Assembly: GCA_030843315.1 (NCBI GenBank)
Contig: JAUUPT010000002.1
Location: 71,185-135,184 of the forward strand
Length of the DNA stretch: 64,000 bases
Direction: 5' to 3'
Source: Bacteroidaceae bacterium
GTDB taxonomy: Bacteria > Bacteroidota > Bacteroidia > Bacteroidales > Bacteroidaceae
Below are positions 38,011-46,729 of this stretch, piece after piece. The notes beneath the pieces are model-generated. The model was not told the DNA's origin, made no database searches, and worked only from the letters and a program-made list of their open reading frames with translations. Positions within the stretch are counted from its first letter, which is position 1. Each line of letters opens with the position of its first letter. Both the position numbers and the translations under genes were made by a program.

Positions 38011-38052
38011 TTTGATAGATTTTTGGTGTTTTTTGATAGATATTAGGTGCAG
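38011..38052. repeat. 21-bp direct repeat in the sigma/glsA divergent region
   Basis: Two 21-bp copies (38011-38031 and 38032-38052) share TTTGATAGATnTTnGGTG at 16 of 21 positions. The first copy is also half of a palindrome (CTATCA/TGATAG). The spacing equals two helical turns and lies just upstream of the glsA promoter, so it may be an operator. Confidence 0.6.
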
Positions 38053-38066
38053 TTTTCTGCCAAATA

Positions 38067-38099
38067 TTTGCGATTAATTAAAAAGATGAGTTAATTTTG
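38067..38099 (+). promoter_or_regulatory. Promoter for glsA-glsB
   Basis: TTTG (38067-38070), a 21-bp spacer and TAATTTTG (38092-38099) match the Bacteroides consensus. Transcription would begin near 38106, which excludes the upstream in-frame ATG at 38097 and supports the glsA start at 38124. Confidence 0.65.
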
Positions 38100-38123
38100 C
38101 GCATTCATTTCATCAAAAGAAGA

Positions 38124-38942
38124 ATGGCTGACGACTCTTTATTTTTGATTGACATAGACAAGATACTTCGGGAGAAAGCTCCGAAGCAGTCTAAGTATAT
38201 CCCTAAATTCGTCGTGTCCTATCTGAAGCGTATCGTTCATCAGGAGGAGCTGAACGTCTTTCTGACGGAGTCGAGAGACAAAATCGGCGTCGATTTCCTG
38301 AAAGCGTGCCTGGAATTCCTCGATGCCAATATAGTGGTGAAGGGAGAAGAAAACCTGCCCCGGGAGGGACTTTATACTTTCGTGTCCAACCATCCGCTGG
38401 GAGGGCAGGATGGAGTGGCGCTGGGCTATGTGCTGGGCGCTTTCTATAACGGCAAGGTGAAATACATGGTCAACGACTTGCTGATGAATCTGCGCGGATT
38501 GGCTCCGCTCTGCATCCCCATCAACAAGACCGGCAAGCAAGCCAAAGACTTTCCACGGATGGTAGAGGCGGGATTTGCTTCGGACGACCAGTTGATTATG
38601 TTCCCCGCCGGACTTTGCTCGCGCAGGCAGAACGGAGTGATTCGCGACCTGGATTGGAGAAAGACATTCATTGTGAAGAGCGTTGAGTCCCATCGCGATG
38701 TCGTTCCTATTCACTTCGAAGGCCGTAACTCGAACTTCTTCTATAATCTTGCCAATGTGTGCAAGGCATTGGGCATCAAGGTTAATATCGCCATGCTTTA
38801 TCTGGCGGACGAGATGCTGAAGAACCGCCATAAAACATTTACCGTCACGATAGGAAAACCCATTCCCTGGCAGACATTCGACAAATCGAGGACGCCGGCG
38901 CAGTGGGCACAATATGTGAAGGACATTGTATATAAACTATAG
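38124..38942 (+). CDS. glsA: Lysophospholipid-type O-acyltransferase, glycine lipid synthesis (GlsA)
   Basis: A 272-residue PlsC/OlsA-type acyltransferase. The catalytic HX4D motif is NHPLGGQDGVAL (about residue 94), with FPAGLCSRRQNG and PIHFEGRNSNFFYNL as later blocks. In B. thetaiotaomicron an adjacent pair of OlsA/OlsB-like genes (glsA, glsB) makes glycine lipids: GlsB N-acylates glycine and GlsA O-acylates the hydroxy fatty acid. The same two-gene order here (gap 45 bp) supports that role. I chose MADDSLFLIDIDKILREKAP as start because the promoter lies over the earlier ATG. Confidence 0.85.
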   Translation: MADDSLFLIDIDKILREKAPKQSKYIPKFVVSYLKRIVHQEELNVFLTESRDKIGVDFLKACLEFLDANIVVKGEENLPREGLYTFVSNHPLGGQDGVALGYVLGAFYNGKVKYMVNDLLMNLRGLAPLCIPINKTGKQAKDFPRMVEAGFASDDQLIMFPAGLCSRRQNGVIRDLDWRKTFIVKSVESHRDVVPIHFEGRNSNFFYNLANVCKALGIKVNIAMLYLADEMLKNRHKTFTVTIGKPIPWQTFDKSRTPAQWAQYVKDIVYKL

Positions 38943-38987
38943 GAATAGCCGTATTTTAATTTAAAGAAGAACTACTAAGAAGATAAT

Positions 38988-39971
38988 ATGGAAGATATTA
39001 TAGCACCGATAAGCAAGGAATTACTGAAAGCGGAACTGACAGAAGAGAAACGCTTGCGTATGACTAACAGAAGCCATAACCAGATTTATATCATTACCGC
39101 TCAGGATTCACCGAACACGATGAAAGAAATCGGGCGTCTGCGCGAGATAGCATTCCGTGCTGCCGGAGGTGGTACCGGCGAATCTATGGATATCGATGAA
39201 TATGATATCATGGAGAATCCATACAAGCAGCTGATTGTGTGGAACCCGGAAGCTGAAGAGATTCTGGGTGGTTACCGCTATATTCTGGGTACGGATGTAC
39301 GGTTTGATGAACACAATGTCCCTCTGTTGGCAACGGCTCACATGTTCAACTTTTCTGAAGAGTTCCTCAAAGAGTATCTTCCCACTACAATCGAACTGGG
39401 ACGTTCGTTCGTCACCCTTGAATATCAGTCCACGCGCACCGACAGTAAAGGCCTCTTTGCCCTCGATAATCTGTGGGATGGCCTGGGTGCTTTGACGGTA
39501 GTGATGCCGAACGTGAAATACTTCTTTGGCAAGGTGACCATGTACCCCAGCTACCATCGTCAGGGACGCGACATGATACTCTACTTCCTGAAGAAACACT
39601 TCCCCGATAAAGATAATCTGATTACTCCGATGAAACCGCTGGTGATGGAGTCTGACGAGAAAGACCTGGCTGCTTTGTTCTGCAAAGATACGTTCAAGGA
39701 AGACTATAAGATATTGAATTGCGAAATACGCAAGCTGGGATATAACATCCCCCCCTTGGTAAATGCCTACATGAGTCTCAGTCCCACGATGCGTATGTTC
39801 GGCACTGCCATTAACTACGGCTTTGGCGATGTAGAAGAAACCGGCATCCTGATTGCCGTAGACGAGATACTGGCAGAAAAGCGCATCCGCCACATCGAGT
39901 CGTTCATCGCGAACGAACCGGAGTCGTGCAAGCTTACGTCGGGGGCGAATAATGTAGTTTATAAGAGTTGA
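38988..39971 (+). CDS. glsB: N-acyltransferase, glycine lipid synthesis (GlsB)
   Basis: A 327-residue GNAT-like protein related to OlsB/hemolysin-type N-acyltransferases. The segment REIAFRAAGGGTGESMDIDE resembles the conserved N-acyltransferase entry motif, followed by VWNPEAEEILGGYRYILG, ELGRSFV and YPSYHRQGRDMILYFLKKHF. By analogy with B. thetaiotaomicron it condenses a 3-hydroxy acyl chain with glycine, the first step of glycine lipid synthesis. Co-oriented with glsA. Confidence 0.85.
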   Translation: MEDIIAPISKELLKAELTEEKRLRMTNRSHNQIYIITAQDSPNTMKEIGRLREIAFRAAGGGTGESMDIDEYDIMENPYKQLIVWNPEAEEILGGYRYILGTDVRFDEHNVPLLATAHMFNFSEEFLKEYLPTTIELGRSFVTLEYQSTRTDSKGLFALDNLWDGLGALTVVMPNVKYFFGKVTMYPSYHRQGRDMILYFLKKHFPDKDNLITPMKPLVMESDEKDLAALFCKDTFKEDYKILNCEIRKLGYNIPPLVNAYMSLSPTMRMFGTAINYGFGDVEETGILIAVDEILAEKRIRHIESFIANEPESCKLTSGANNVVYKS

Positions 39972-39991
39972 ATAGACTAAGTCTATGTCGT

Positions 39992-41317
39992 TTATACAGC
40001 CGGCAGGCTGTTGCCATTAATCTTTCTGTATAAATCGAGGGCATAGACATCCGTCATCCCTGAAATATAATCCAATACCGCCTGTACTCTTTCGTAGAGT
40101 GCAGGCGCTTTTATGTTATACTGGCTTGATACGCGGTTGATGAGCAGTTGGGAGTACGCCTTTTCGGGGGAGCATACGGCATCAATCATCAATTCGAGCA
40201 AGGTGCTGATGATGCGGAAACCGGCAAGTTCGATGTCCAGTACATCGCGTGAGCGGTATATCTTCTCGAAAGAAAGGTCGGCGCAATGCTTGTAGGCGGT
40301 GGCGGGCAGTTGGGAGATGTGCTTGATGAGGCTGCCTTCGAACGCTCCTTCCAATATCTGCTCTTCGTTGTCCAGGAAGGCTTGGGTGCATTCCCGGATA
40401 AGCAGGCCTATCACGCAGGAACGGAGATAGGCAATCTGTTCGTTGAGGTCGCTCACGATGTGCAACGTATCGAGCATGTGCGCCTGGCGCTCTTCCGGGA
40501 AGTAGGAGAGCAGTAAGTCTTTCGTCTCCTGGGTGGTGAGTATCTTCAGTTTGTGTGCGTCTTCAATGTCCATCATCTGGTAGCAGATGTCGTCGGCAGC
40601 TTCTACCAGATACACCAGCGGGTGGCGGGCGTACTTCAGCGGAGATTCGTTCAACTTCTTCATGCCCAGTTCTTCTGCAATCCGGCAGAAGCTTTCTTCC
40701 TCGGTGGTGAAGAAGCCGAACTTGGACTTCTGTCCGGCTAAACTCGATGAAAAGGGATATTTTACGATGCTGGCAAGGGTGGAGTAGGTGAGCACGAAGC
40801 CCCCTTTCCGCCTGCCTTCGAACTGGTGGGTAAGTAGGCGGAAGGCATTGGCATTCCCTTCAAAATGAGTCAGGTCTTCCCACTGGACAGCGGTCAGTTG
40901 CTCTTTCAGTGCCATGCCTTTCCCTTCGGAGAAGTAGGTGGAGATGGCGCGTTCGCCGGAGTGCCCGAAGGGGGGATTGCCCAAGTCGTGTGCCAGGCAG
41001 GCGGCAGAGACGATGGAGCCGATTTCGGGTAGAAAGGAATTCTGCAAGTCGGGATGGCGGGCGATGATGGCTTTGGAAACGTCATTGCCCAGCGAGCGCC
41101 CTACGCACGATACTTCCAGACTATGCGTCAGTCGGTTGTGAACGAAGACGCTGCCCGGCAGGGGGAAAACCTGCGTCTTGTTCTGCAAGCGGCGGAAGGG
41201 AGCGGAGAAGACAAGGCGGTCGTAATCGCGTTGAAACTCAGAACGGTTCTCGTGGCGTTCGCGGTGGAACTCTTCCAACCCGAAGCGTTTGGCAGATATA
41301 AGGGTATTCCAATTCAT
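39992..41317 (-). CDS. dgt: Deoxyguanosinetriphosphate triphosphohydrolase (dGTPase)
   Basis: A 441-residue HD-superfamily enzyme that hydrolyses dGTP (or dNTPs) to the nucleoside and triphosphate. Metal ligands are in NRLTHSLEVSCVGRSLG and AACLAHDLGNPPFGHSGERA (HD pair near 115); the N-terminal RSEFQRDYDRLVFSAPFRRL and LVEAADDICYQMMDIEDAHK are typical of dGTPases. It faces glsB convergently with a 20-bp gap and is divergent from dut, which also acts on the dNTP pool. Confidence 0.94.
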   Translation of the reverse strand: MNWNTLISAKRFGLEEFHRERHENRSEFQRDYDRLVFSAPFRRLQNKTQVFPLPGSVFVHNRLTHSLEVSCVGRSLGNDVSKAIIARHPDLQNSFLPEIGSIVSAACLAHDLGNPPFGHSGERAISTYFSEGKGMALKEQLTAVQWEDLTHFEGNANAFRLLTHQFEGRRKGGFVLTYSTLASIVKYPFSSSLAGQKSKFGFFTTEEESFCRIAEELGMKKLNESPLKYARHPLVYLVEAADDICYQMMDIEDAHKLKILTTQETKDLLLSYFPEERQAHMLDTLHIVSDLNEQIAYLRSCVIGLLIRECTQAFLDNEEQILEGAFEGSLIKHISQLPATAYKHCADLSFEKIYRSRDVLDIELAGFRIISTLLELMIDAVCSPEKAYSQLLINRVSSQYNIKAPALYERVQAVLDYISGMTDVYALDLYRKINGNSLPAV

Positions 41318-41348
41318 GCTTATCAGTAGCTTTCTTATTATTTAACTG

Positions 41349-41356
41349 CAAATGTA
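41349..41356 (-). promoter_or_regulatory. Bacteroides-type -7 element for dgt
   Basis: The minus strand reads TACATTTG, 31 bp upstream of the dgt start; the -33 element is not clear. Confidence 0.4.
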
Positions 41357-41421
41357 TTACTATTTTGCTTCAAAAGCTGTATTTTCGCCCTTTAAATAGT
41401 AAATAAAGGAATGTAAATAAG

Positions 41422-41856
41422 ATGTTGAACGTACAAATTATCAATAAATCGAAGCATCCGCTTCCGGCTTACGCCACCGAACTATCCGCAGGAATGGACA
41501 TCCGCGCCAATATCAACGAACCTATTTCATTAGCTCCGATGCAGCGCTGCCTCGTGCCTACGGGACTTTTCATCGCCCTGCCGGCAGGCTTCGAAGCGCA
41601 GATACGTCCGCGTAGCGGGCTGGCCCTCAAGAAGGGAATCACCGTACTGAACTCCCCCGGAACGATCGATGCCGATTACCGGGGCGAGATATGCATCATC
41701 CTCGTCAACCTGTCTGCCGAAACGTTTGTCATTGAAGATGGAGAACGCATTGCCCAGATGGTGATAGCACGCCATGAACAAGCCGCCTGGCAGGAAGTGG
41801 AAGTGCTGGATGAAACCGTGCGTGGTGCCGGTGGCTTCGGACATACAGGGGTTTAA
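41422..41856 (+). CDS. dut: dUTP diphosphatase
   Basis: A 144-residue trimeric dUTPase converting dUTP to dUMP. All five motifs are visible: [44 protein letters not shown] and the C-terminal arm [11 protein letters not shown]. It is the first gene of an operon with a TPR protein, a DUF4292 lipoprotein and an EnvC-like protein. Confidence 0.97.
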   Translation: MLNVQIINKSKHPLPAYATELSAGMDIRANINEPISLAPMQRCLVPTGLFIALPAGFEAQIRPRSGLALKKGITVLNSPGTIDADYRGEICIILVNLSAETFVIEDGERIAQMVIARHEQAAWQEVEVLDETVRGAGGFGHTGV

Positions 41857-41875
41857 TGTAATAACGCGATAATTG

Positions 41876-43675
41876 ATGAAACTTAGAATTAACATAGTAT
41901 TATTCTTGCTGCTGAACTGCTTGCTGTTCTCTTCCGTAGCCATGGGTGCCGGGCCGCTGGCAAAGAAGAAGAAAAAGAAGGTGAAGGCGAAAGCAACCCT
42001 TACCGTGCAAGAAGAGCTGACGCCCGAGCAGCAGCGCCGGTACGACTACTTCTTCCTGGAAGCTGCCCGACTGAAAGTTCAGCAAGACTACGGTGCCGCT
42101 TTCGACTTGTTGCAGCACTGTCTGACAATCAACCCGAATGCCTCGTCGGCTTTGTACGAAGTGTCGCAGTACTATATGTTCCTCAAGCAAGTGCCCCAGG
42201 GCGAAGCTGCCTTGGAGAAGGCGGTGGAGAACGACCCCGATAACTACTGGTACAGCCAGGGACTTGCCAACCTCTATCTGCAACAGAACGAAATAGAGAA
42301 AGCCGCCACGCTGCTGGAAGGCATGACCGTCCGCTTCTCCGACAAGATGGACCCGCTCTACAATCTGCTCGAAATCTACAACCATCAGGGCGAGTACGAC
42401 AAAGTAATCGGCATCCTGAACAAGCTTGAAGAGCGGATGGGCAAGAACGAACAGTTGAGCATGGAGAAGTTCCGCATCTACCTACAGAAGAAAGACGACA
42501 AGAGCGCTTTCCGCGAGATAGAGAGCCTGGTTGCCGAGTATCCTATGGACACACGCTACCAGATAGTCCTGGGAGACGTCTATATGCAGAACGGAAAGAA
42601 GGACGAAGCGTATGAAATCTACAAGAAAGTGCTGGCGGAAGAACCGGACAATGCCATGGCGATGTACTCGCTCGCCTCTTACTACGAAGAAACCGGGCAG
42701 AAGGAACTCTACGAGCAGCAGTTGGACACCCTGCTCCTGAACCGGAAAGTGCCTTCGGACACCAGGCTGAACGTCATGCGCCAGTTCATTGCGCAGAACG
42801 AGCAGGACGGCCGGGACAGTACCCGCGTCATCACCCTCTTCGACCGCATCATGGAGCAAGACCCTGACGACGCGCAACTGCCGATGCTCTATGCCCAATA
42901 CCTCCTTTCCAAAGGAATGAATAAGGAAGCCTGGCCCGTTGTGGGGCAGATTCTGGTTATCGACCCTACCAACACGGCAGCGCGCATGATGCTGCTGGGC
43001 GAGGCAGTGCGCAAGGAAGACTACGAAGAGATTATGCGCCTCTGCGAAGCCGGTGTCGAAGCCAATCCCGATATGCTGGAATTCTACTTCTACCTCGCCA
43101 TCGCCTACAATCAGGCGGAGCGGACGGACGATGCCCTCGCCATCTGCCAGAAAGCCTTGCTGCACATCAAGGACGACAGTAAAAAAGAGGTAGTCTCCGA
43201 CTTCTACGCCATCATCGGCGATGCCTACCACAGCAAGAACCAACACGACGATGCCTATGCCGCCTACGATTCGGCATTGGTGTACAACCCCTCGAACATC
43301 GGTGTACTGAACAACTACGCCTACTATCTCTCCCTGGAGCGCCGCGACCTGGACAAAGCCGAAGAAATGAGCTATCGCACGGTAAAGGCCGAACCTAACA
43401 ACTCCACCTACCTCGACACCTACGCTTGGATATTGTTCGAGAAAGGGAACTATGCCGAAGCGCGCCTCTACATAGACGACGCCATGAAGGCGGAGGGCGA
43501 GACGAGCGATGTCATCGTAGAGCATTGCGGCGACATCTACTACATGACGGGTGACGTGGACGGTGCCCTGAAGTTCTGGAAGCAAGCTTGGGACAAGGGC
43601 AACCGCTCCGATATACTGAAACAGAAAATACAGAAAAAGAAATACATAACAGATGAAACTAAACCTACTAAATAA
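41876..43675 (+). CDS. Large TPR-repeat exported protein
   Basis: A 599-residue protein with an N-terminal signal (about 1-25, LLLNCLLFSSVAMGAGPLA) and a lysine-rich stretch, then TPR repeats across nearly the whole length (for example KDEAYEIYKKVLAEEPDNAM, DDALAICQKALLHIKDDSKK and QHDDAYAAYDSALVYNPSNI). It is likely a periplasmic or outer-membrane-associated scaffold. A TTG precedes the ATG; I chose the ATG. The next gene starts inside its 3' end (23-bp overlap). The fixed neighbourhood with DUF4292 and EnvC-like genes suggests a shared envelope job. Confidence 0.85.
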   Translation: MKLRINIVLFLLLNCLLFSSVAMGAGPLAKKKKKKVKAKATLTVQEELTPEQQRRYDYFFLEAARLKVQQDYGAAFDLLQHCLTINPNASSALYEVSQYYMFLKQVPQGEAALEKAVENDPDNYWYSQGLANLYLQQNEIEKAATLLEGMTVRFSDKMDPLYNLLEIYNHQGEYDKVIGILNKLEERMGKNEQLSMEKFRIYLQKKDDKSAFREIESLVAEYPMDTRYQIVLGDVYMQNGKKDEAYEIYKKVLAEEPDNAMAMYSLASYYEETGQKELYEQQLDTLLLNRKVPSDTRLNVMRQFIAQNEQDGRDSTRVITLFDRIMEQDPDDAQLPMLYAQYLLSKGMNKEAWPVVGQILVIDPTNTAARMMLLGEAVRKEDYEEIMRLCEAGVEANPDMLEFYFYLAIAYNQAERTDDALAICQKALLHIKDDSKKEVVSDFYAIIGDAYHSKNQHDDAYAAYDSALVYNPSNIGVLNNYAYYLSLERRDLDKAEEMSYRTVKAEPNNSTYLDTYAWILFEKGNYAEARLYIDDAMKAEGETSDVIVEHCGDIYYMTGDVDGALKFWKQAWDKGNRSDILKQKIQKKKYITDETKPTK

Positions 43676-44243
43676 GCCTGCGATAAAGAACTTCCGCTTT
43701 TTTTCTTTATTGCTCATGCTGGCCGTGTGCCTCGCAAGCTGCCATACCTCGCGTCAGGCAGGTTCTTCGTCGAGAAAAGACGGTTATCTGTCTTCCAAAG
43801 TACAGCTGACCGTTCCCCATAAGGATGCCACTCTCACCGTGAACGGTACCATGAAGCTGCTGAGCGGCGAACGTATGCAGATATCCTTCCTGATGCCGAT
43901 TATCCGTACCGAAGTGGCACGCCTGGAAGTAACGCCGGACGACATCCTGCTGGTGGACCGCATGGGAAAACGCTACGTTCGTGCCACGCGCAAAGAACTG
44001 AAAGACGTGCTTCCCAAGAAAGCTGACTTCGCCCATTTGGAGAAGTTGCTTTATGCCGCCTCCAAGCCCAACGGCAAGAAGGTGCTGACGGGCAAAGAAG
44101 TGGGTATCCCCTCGCTGGAGAAAGGAAAGATAGAACTATCCAACTTCTCCGACCAGAAGTTCACACTTACCCCCACCCAGCTATCATCCAGATATAAAGA
44201 AGTTGCCCTGGAAGAACTCCTAAATACGTTGATGAGCTTATGA
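43653..44243 (+). CDS. DUF4292 family lipoprotein
   Basis: A 196-residue lipoprotein (signal ending LLMLAVCLASC, Cys about 30) of the DUF4292 family, which resembles LolB/LolA-type lipid- or lipoprotein-binding beta folds (VQLTVPHKDATLTVNGTMKL, GERMQISFLMPI, DDILLVDRMGKRYV). Its start overlaps the TPR gene by 23 bp and its stop overlaps the next start (ATGA), so the three genes are translationally coupled. Role unproven; an envelope transport function is suggested by fold and context. Confidence 0.8.
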   Translation: MKLNLLNKPAIKNFRFFSLLLMLAVCLASCHTSRQAGSSSRKDGYLSSKVQLTVPHKDATLTVNGTMKLLSGERMQISFLMPIIRTEVARLEVTPDDILLVDRMGKRYVRATRKELKDVLPKKADFAHLEKLLYAASKPNGKKVLTGKEVGIPSLEKGKIELSNFSDQKFTLTPTQLSSRYKEVALEELLNTLMSL

Positions 44244-45562
44244 AACGCCTCCTTTGTATCTTGACAGGTTGTCTCTGTCTTGCTTTGCCCCTCTCCGCCC
44301 AGTCCAACAAGCTGATAAAGGAACTGGAAAGCAAGCGCGGCACTTTGCAGAAGCAGATTGCAGAGTCCGAGACACTCCTGAAGACTACAAAGAAAGACGT
44401 AGGCAGCCAACTGAACGGCCTTGCCGCCCTGACCGGGCAAATAGAAGAGCGTAAACGCTACATCCTTGCCATCAACAGCGATGTGGAGTCCATAGAGCGC
44501 GAGCTCGGCTCGCTGAACCGCCAGTTGACCCGCCTGCAACGCGACCTGAAGGACAAGAAGCAGAAGTACGAATCGTCCGTCCAATACCTGTACAAGAACC
44601 GCTCCATCGAAGAGAAGCTGATGTTCATCTTCTCCGCCCCCTCCCTGGCGCAGACCTACCGACGGATGCGCTATGTGCGCGAGTATGCCACCTACCAGCG
44701 CCTGCAAGGCGAAGAAGTGCTGAAGAAGCAGGAGCAGGTGAACCGCAAGAAGGCGGAGCTCCAGCAAGTGAAAGCCGCCAAAGAAAATCTTCTGAAAGAG
44801 CGCGAAAACGAAAAGGCAAAGCTCGAAGCACAAGAGAAAGAAAAGAAAACCCTCGTTGCCAACCTGCAAAAGAAGCAACGCGGCCTGCAGAACGAACTTG
44901 CCAAGAAACGCCGCGAAGCGAACCAACTCAATGCCCGCATCGACCGCCTGATAGCTGAAGAAATAGAGAAAGCCCGCAAGCGTGCCGCCGAAGAAGCGCG
45001 TCGAGAAGCCGCCGCCCGCAAGAAAGCGGAAGAAAAGGCTGCTGCCAACAAGGGCACTTCTAATAATGATAAGCAAGCCACCACCACCAAGCCTAAAGCC
45101 GCCCCACTGGATGCTTACGCCATGAGTAAGGCCGACCGCGAACTCTCCGGCAACTTTGCCGGCAACCGCGGAAAGCTCCCCATGCCTATCACCGGCGCCT
45201 ATATCATCACCAGCCACTACGGGGAATATACAGTAGAGGGCCTGCGCAATGTCAAGCTGGACAATAAAGGTATTGACATCCAAGGCAAACCGGGAGCGCA
45301 AGCCCGTGCCATCTTCGACGGAAAGGTTGCCGCCGTCTTCAAACTGAACGGCCTGTTCAACATCCTCATCCGCCACGGCAATTATATCTCCGTCTACTGC
45401 AACCTGTCCTCCGCTTCCGTGAAGCAGGGCGATGACGTCACCACCAAGCAAACCATCGGACAAATCTTCTCCGACGGAGCCGACAACGGCCGCACCGTAC
45501 TGCACTTCCAGTTGAGAAAGGAAAAGGAGAAACTGAATCCGGAGCCGTGGCTGAATAGGTAG
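44240..45562 (+). CDS. EnvC-like LytM-domain murein hydrolase activator, likely non-catalytic
   Basis: A 440-residue exported protein: signal peptide (about 1-20, LCLALPLSAQ), long coiled coil (about 22-250, including IDRLIAEEIEKARKRAAEEA), a Lys/Thr-rich linker and a C-terminal LytM/M23 domain (about 315-440). The usual zinc ligands are degenerate: the first motif reads DNKGIDIQG where active enzymes have His, and the HxH motif reads VLHFQL with one His. This is the pattern of EnvC/NlpD, which activate amidases at the septum rather than cut peptidoglycan. Last gene of the dut operon. Confidence 0.88.
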   Translation: MKRLLCILTGCLCLALPLSAQSNKLIKELESKRGTLQKQIAESETLLKTTKKDVGSQLNGLAALTGQIEERKRYILAINSDVESIERELGSLNRQLTRLQRDLKDKKQKYESSVQYLYKNRSIEEKLMFIFSAPSLAQTYRRMRYVREYATYQRLQGEEVLKKQEQVNRKKAELQQVKAAKENLLKERENEKAKLEAQEKEKKTLVANLQKKQRGLQNELAKKRREANQLNARIDRLIAEEIEKARKRAAEEARREAAARKKAEEKAAANKGTSNNDKQATTTKPKAAPLDAYAMSKADRELSGNFAGNRGKLPMPITGAYIITSHYGEYTVEGLRNVKLDNKGIDIQGKPGAQARAIFDGKVAAVFKLNGLFNILIRHGNYISVYCNLSSASVKQGDDVTTKQTIGQIFSDGADNGRTVLHFQLRKEKEKLNPEPWLNR

Positions 45563-45565
45563 TTA

Positions 45566-46636
45566 TCACATTACTACATTATCCAATAGCTCCAGATACA
45601 GCCCTATCGCCTCCTCTATCTCCCTGATAAAGATAAATTCGTCCGCCGTATGTGAGCGGCTGCTCTTGCCCGGCCCCATTTTCAGCGAGGGGAAGGGCAT
45701 CAGTGCCTGGTCGGACAGGGTGGGGGAACCGAAAGGTACGCGTCCCATCGCTACGGCACGCTGTACAATAGGATGCTCCGGTGATACGTGCGAGGAACTC
45801 AGGCGGAAGGAACGTGCCTGGGCTTCGCAACGGATATGTTTCTGTATCTCGGCAAAGAGTTCCTGGTTGGTGTAGCATTCGTTGCTGCGGATATCCACTA
45901 CGAACGTGCAGCGGTCGGGGATGACGTTGTGCTGCGTGCCGGCATTCACCATCGTTACGCTCATCTTTACCGGACCCAGCAGGGACGATTCCCGGGCGAA
46001 ACGATAGTCGCGGAACCAGGCGATGTCATCCAATACCTTATATATAGCATTATCTCCTTCGTTGCGTGCGGCATGTCCCGATTTCCCGACGGCAGTCACG
46101 TCGAGCACCATCAAGCCCTTCTCGGCAATGGCGGGCTGCATCTCCGTGGGCTCTCCTACGATGGCAAACTGTATCGGCGGAAGTTCCGGCAACACGCATT
46201 CTATTCCGCCCTTGCCCGATACTTCTTCCTCGCACGATGCCAGGAATATCATATTATATGCCTGCGTGGTGCGGCACAGCGTCAGAAACACCTGCAACAG
46301 GCTGACTACACTTGCCCCGGCATCGTTGCTGCCCAGCCCGTACAACTTCCCGTTCTCTTCCAGCGTCGGGGTGAACGGGTCTTTCCGCCATCCGCTTACG
46401 GGTTTCACCGTGTCGATGTGCGAATTCAGCAGCAGTGTCGGTTTCTTCAAGTCGAACATCGGGCTGAGGCACCACACGTTGTTGCCTTTCCGCCCGGTCG
46501 TCATTCCTTGCATTTCGATGTAGTTTTGCAGACAGTCCGCCGCCTTTTCTTCGTCGCGGCTCAGGGATGGGATGGCAATCAGGGACTGGAGCAGTCCGGT
46601 TGCCTCGGATACGAGGGTGGGTATATCGTAAGTCAT
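45566..46636 (-). CDS. argE: M20-family deacylase (ArgE/DapE-like)
   Basis: A 356-residue dinuclear zinc hydrolase. Ligand motifs are LLNSHIDTVKPVSGW (His/Asp about 72), LGSNDAGASVVSLL (bridging Asp), SCEEEVSGKGGIE (catalytic and ligand Glu), VGEPTEM and a C-terminal SRSHTADEF His. It resembles N-acetylornithine deacetylases. Bacteroides fragilis uses succinylated ornithine intermediates, so the true substrate may be an N-succinyl form. No other arginine genes are adjacent. It is convergent with the EnvC-like gene, with 3 bp between the stops. Confidence 0.8.
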   Translation of the reverse strand: MTYDIPTLVSEATGLLQSLIAIPSLSRDEEKAADCLQNYIEMQGMTTGRKGNNVWCLSPMFDLKKPTLLLNSHIDTVKPVSGWRKDPFTPTLEENGKLYGLGSNDAGASVVSLLQVFLTLCRTTQAYNMIFLASCEEEVSGKGGIECVLPELPPIQFAIVGEPTEMQPAIAEKGLMVLDVTAVGKSGHAARNEGDNAIYKVLDDIAWFRDYRFARESSLLGPVKMSVTMVNAGTQHNVIPDRCTFVVDIRSNECYTNQELFAEIQKHIRCEAQARSFRLSSSHVSPEHPIVQRAVAMGRVPFGSPTLSDQALMPFPSLKMGPGKSSRSHTADEFIFIREIEEAIGLYLELLDNVVM

Positions 46637-46684
46637 ACTCGGTAAATAAATAATCTTGCTGCAAACTTACGGATAAAAAATGAA

Positions 46685-46709
46685 AAAGGACGCCAAACTG
46701 ACGTCCTTT
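46685..46709. terminator. Terminator beyond the beta-barrel gene
   Basis: AAAGGACG (46685-46692) and CGTCCTTT (46702-46709) are perfect inverted arms with T/A runs on both sides, 21 bp beyond the stop of the minus-strand beta-barrel gene. Confidence 0.75.
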
Positions 46710-46729
46710 CTATCTTTTAGATATAGGGT

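Noticed and set aside
38097..38123. An upstream start for glsA
   Set aside because: It overlaps the TAATTTTG promoter element; the conserved protein starts at 38124.
44051..45505. A 484-codon open frame on the minus strand opposite the EnvC-like gene
   Set aside because: Its Gly/Leu/Phe-rich low-complexity text is the mirror of the coiled-coil gene on the plus strand.
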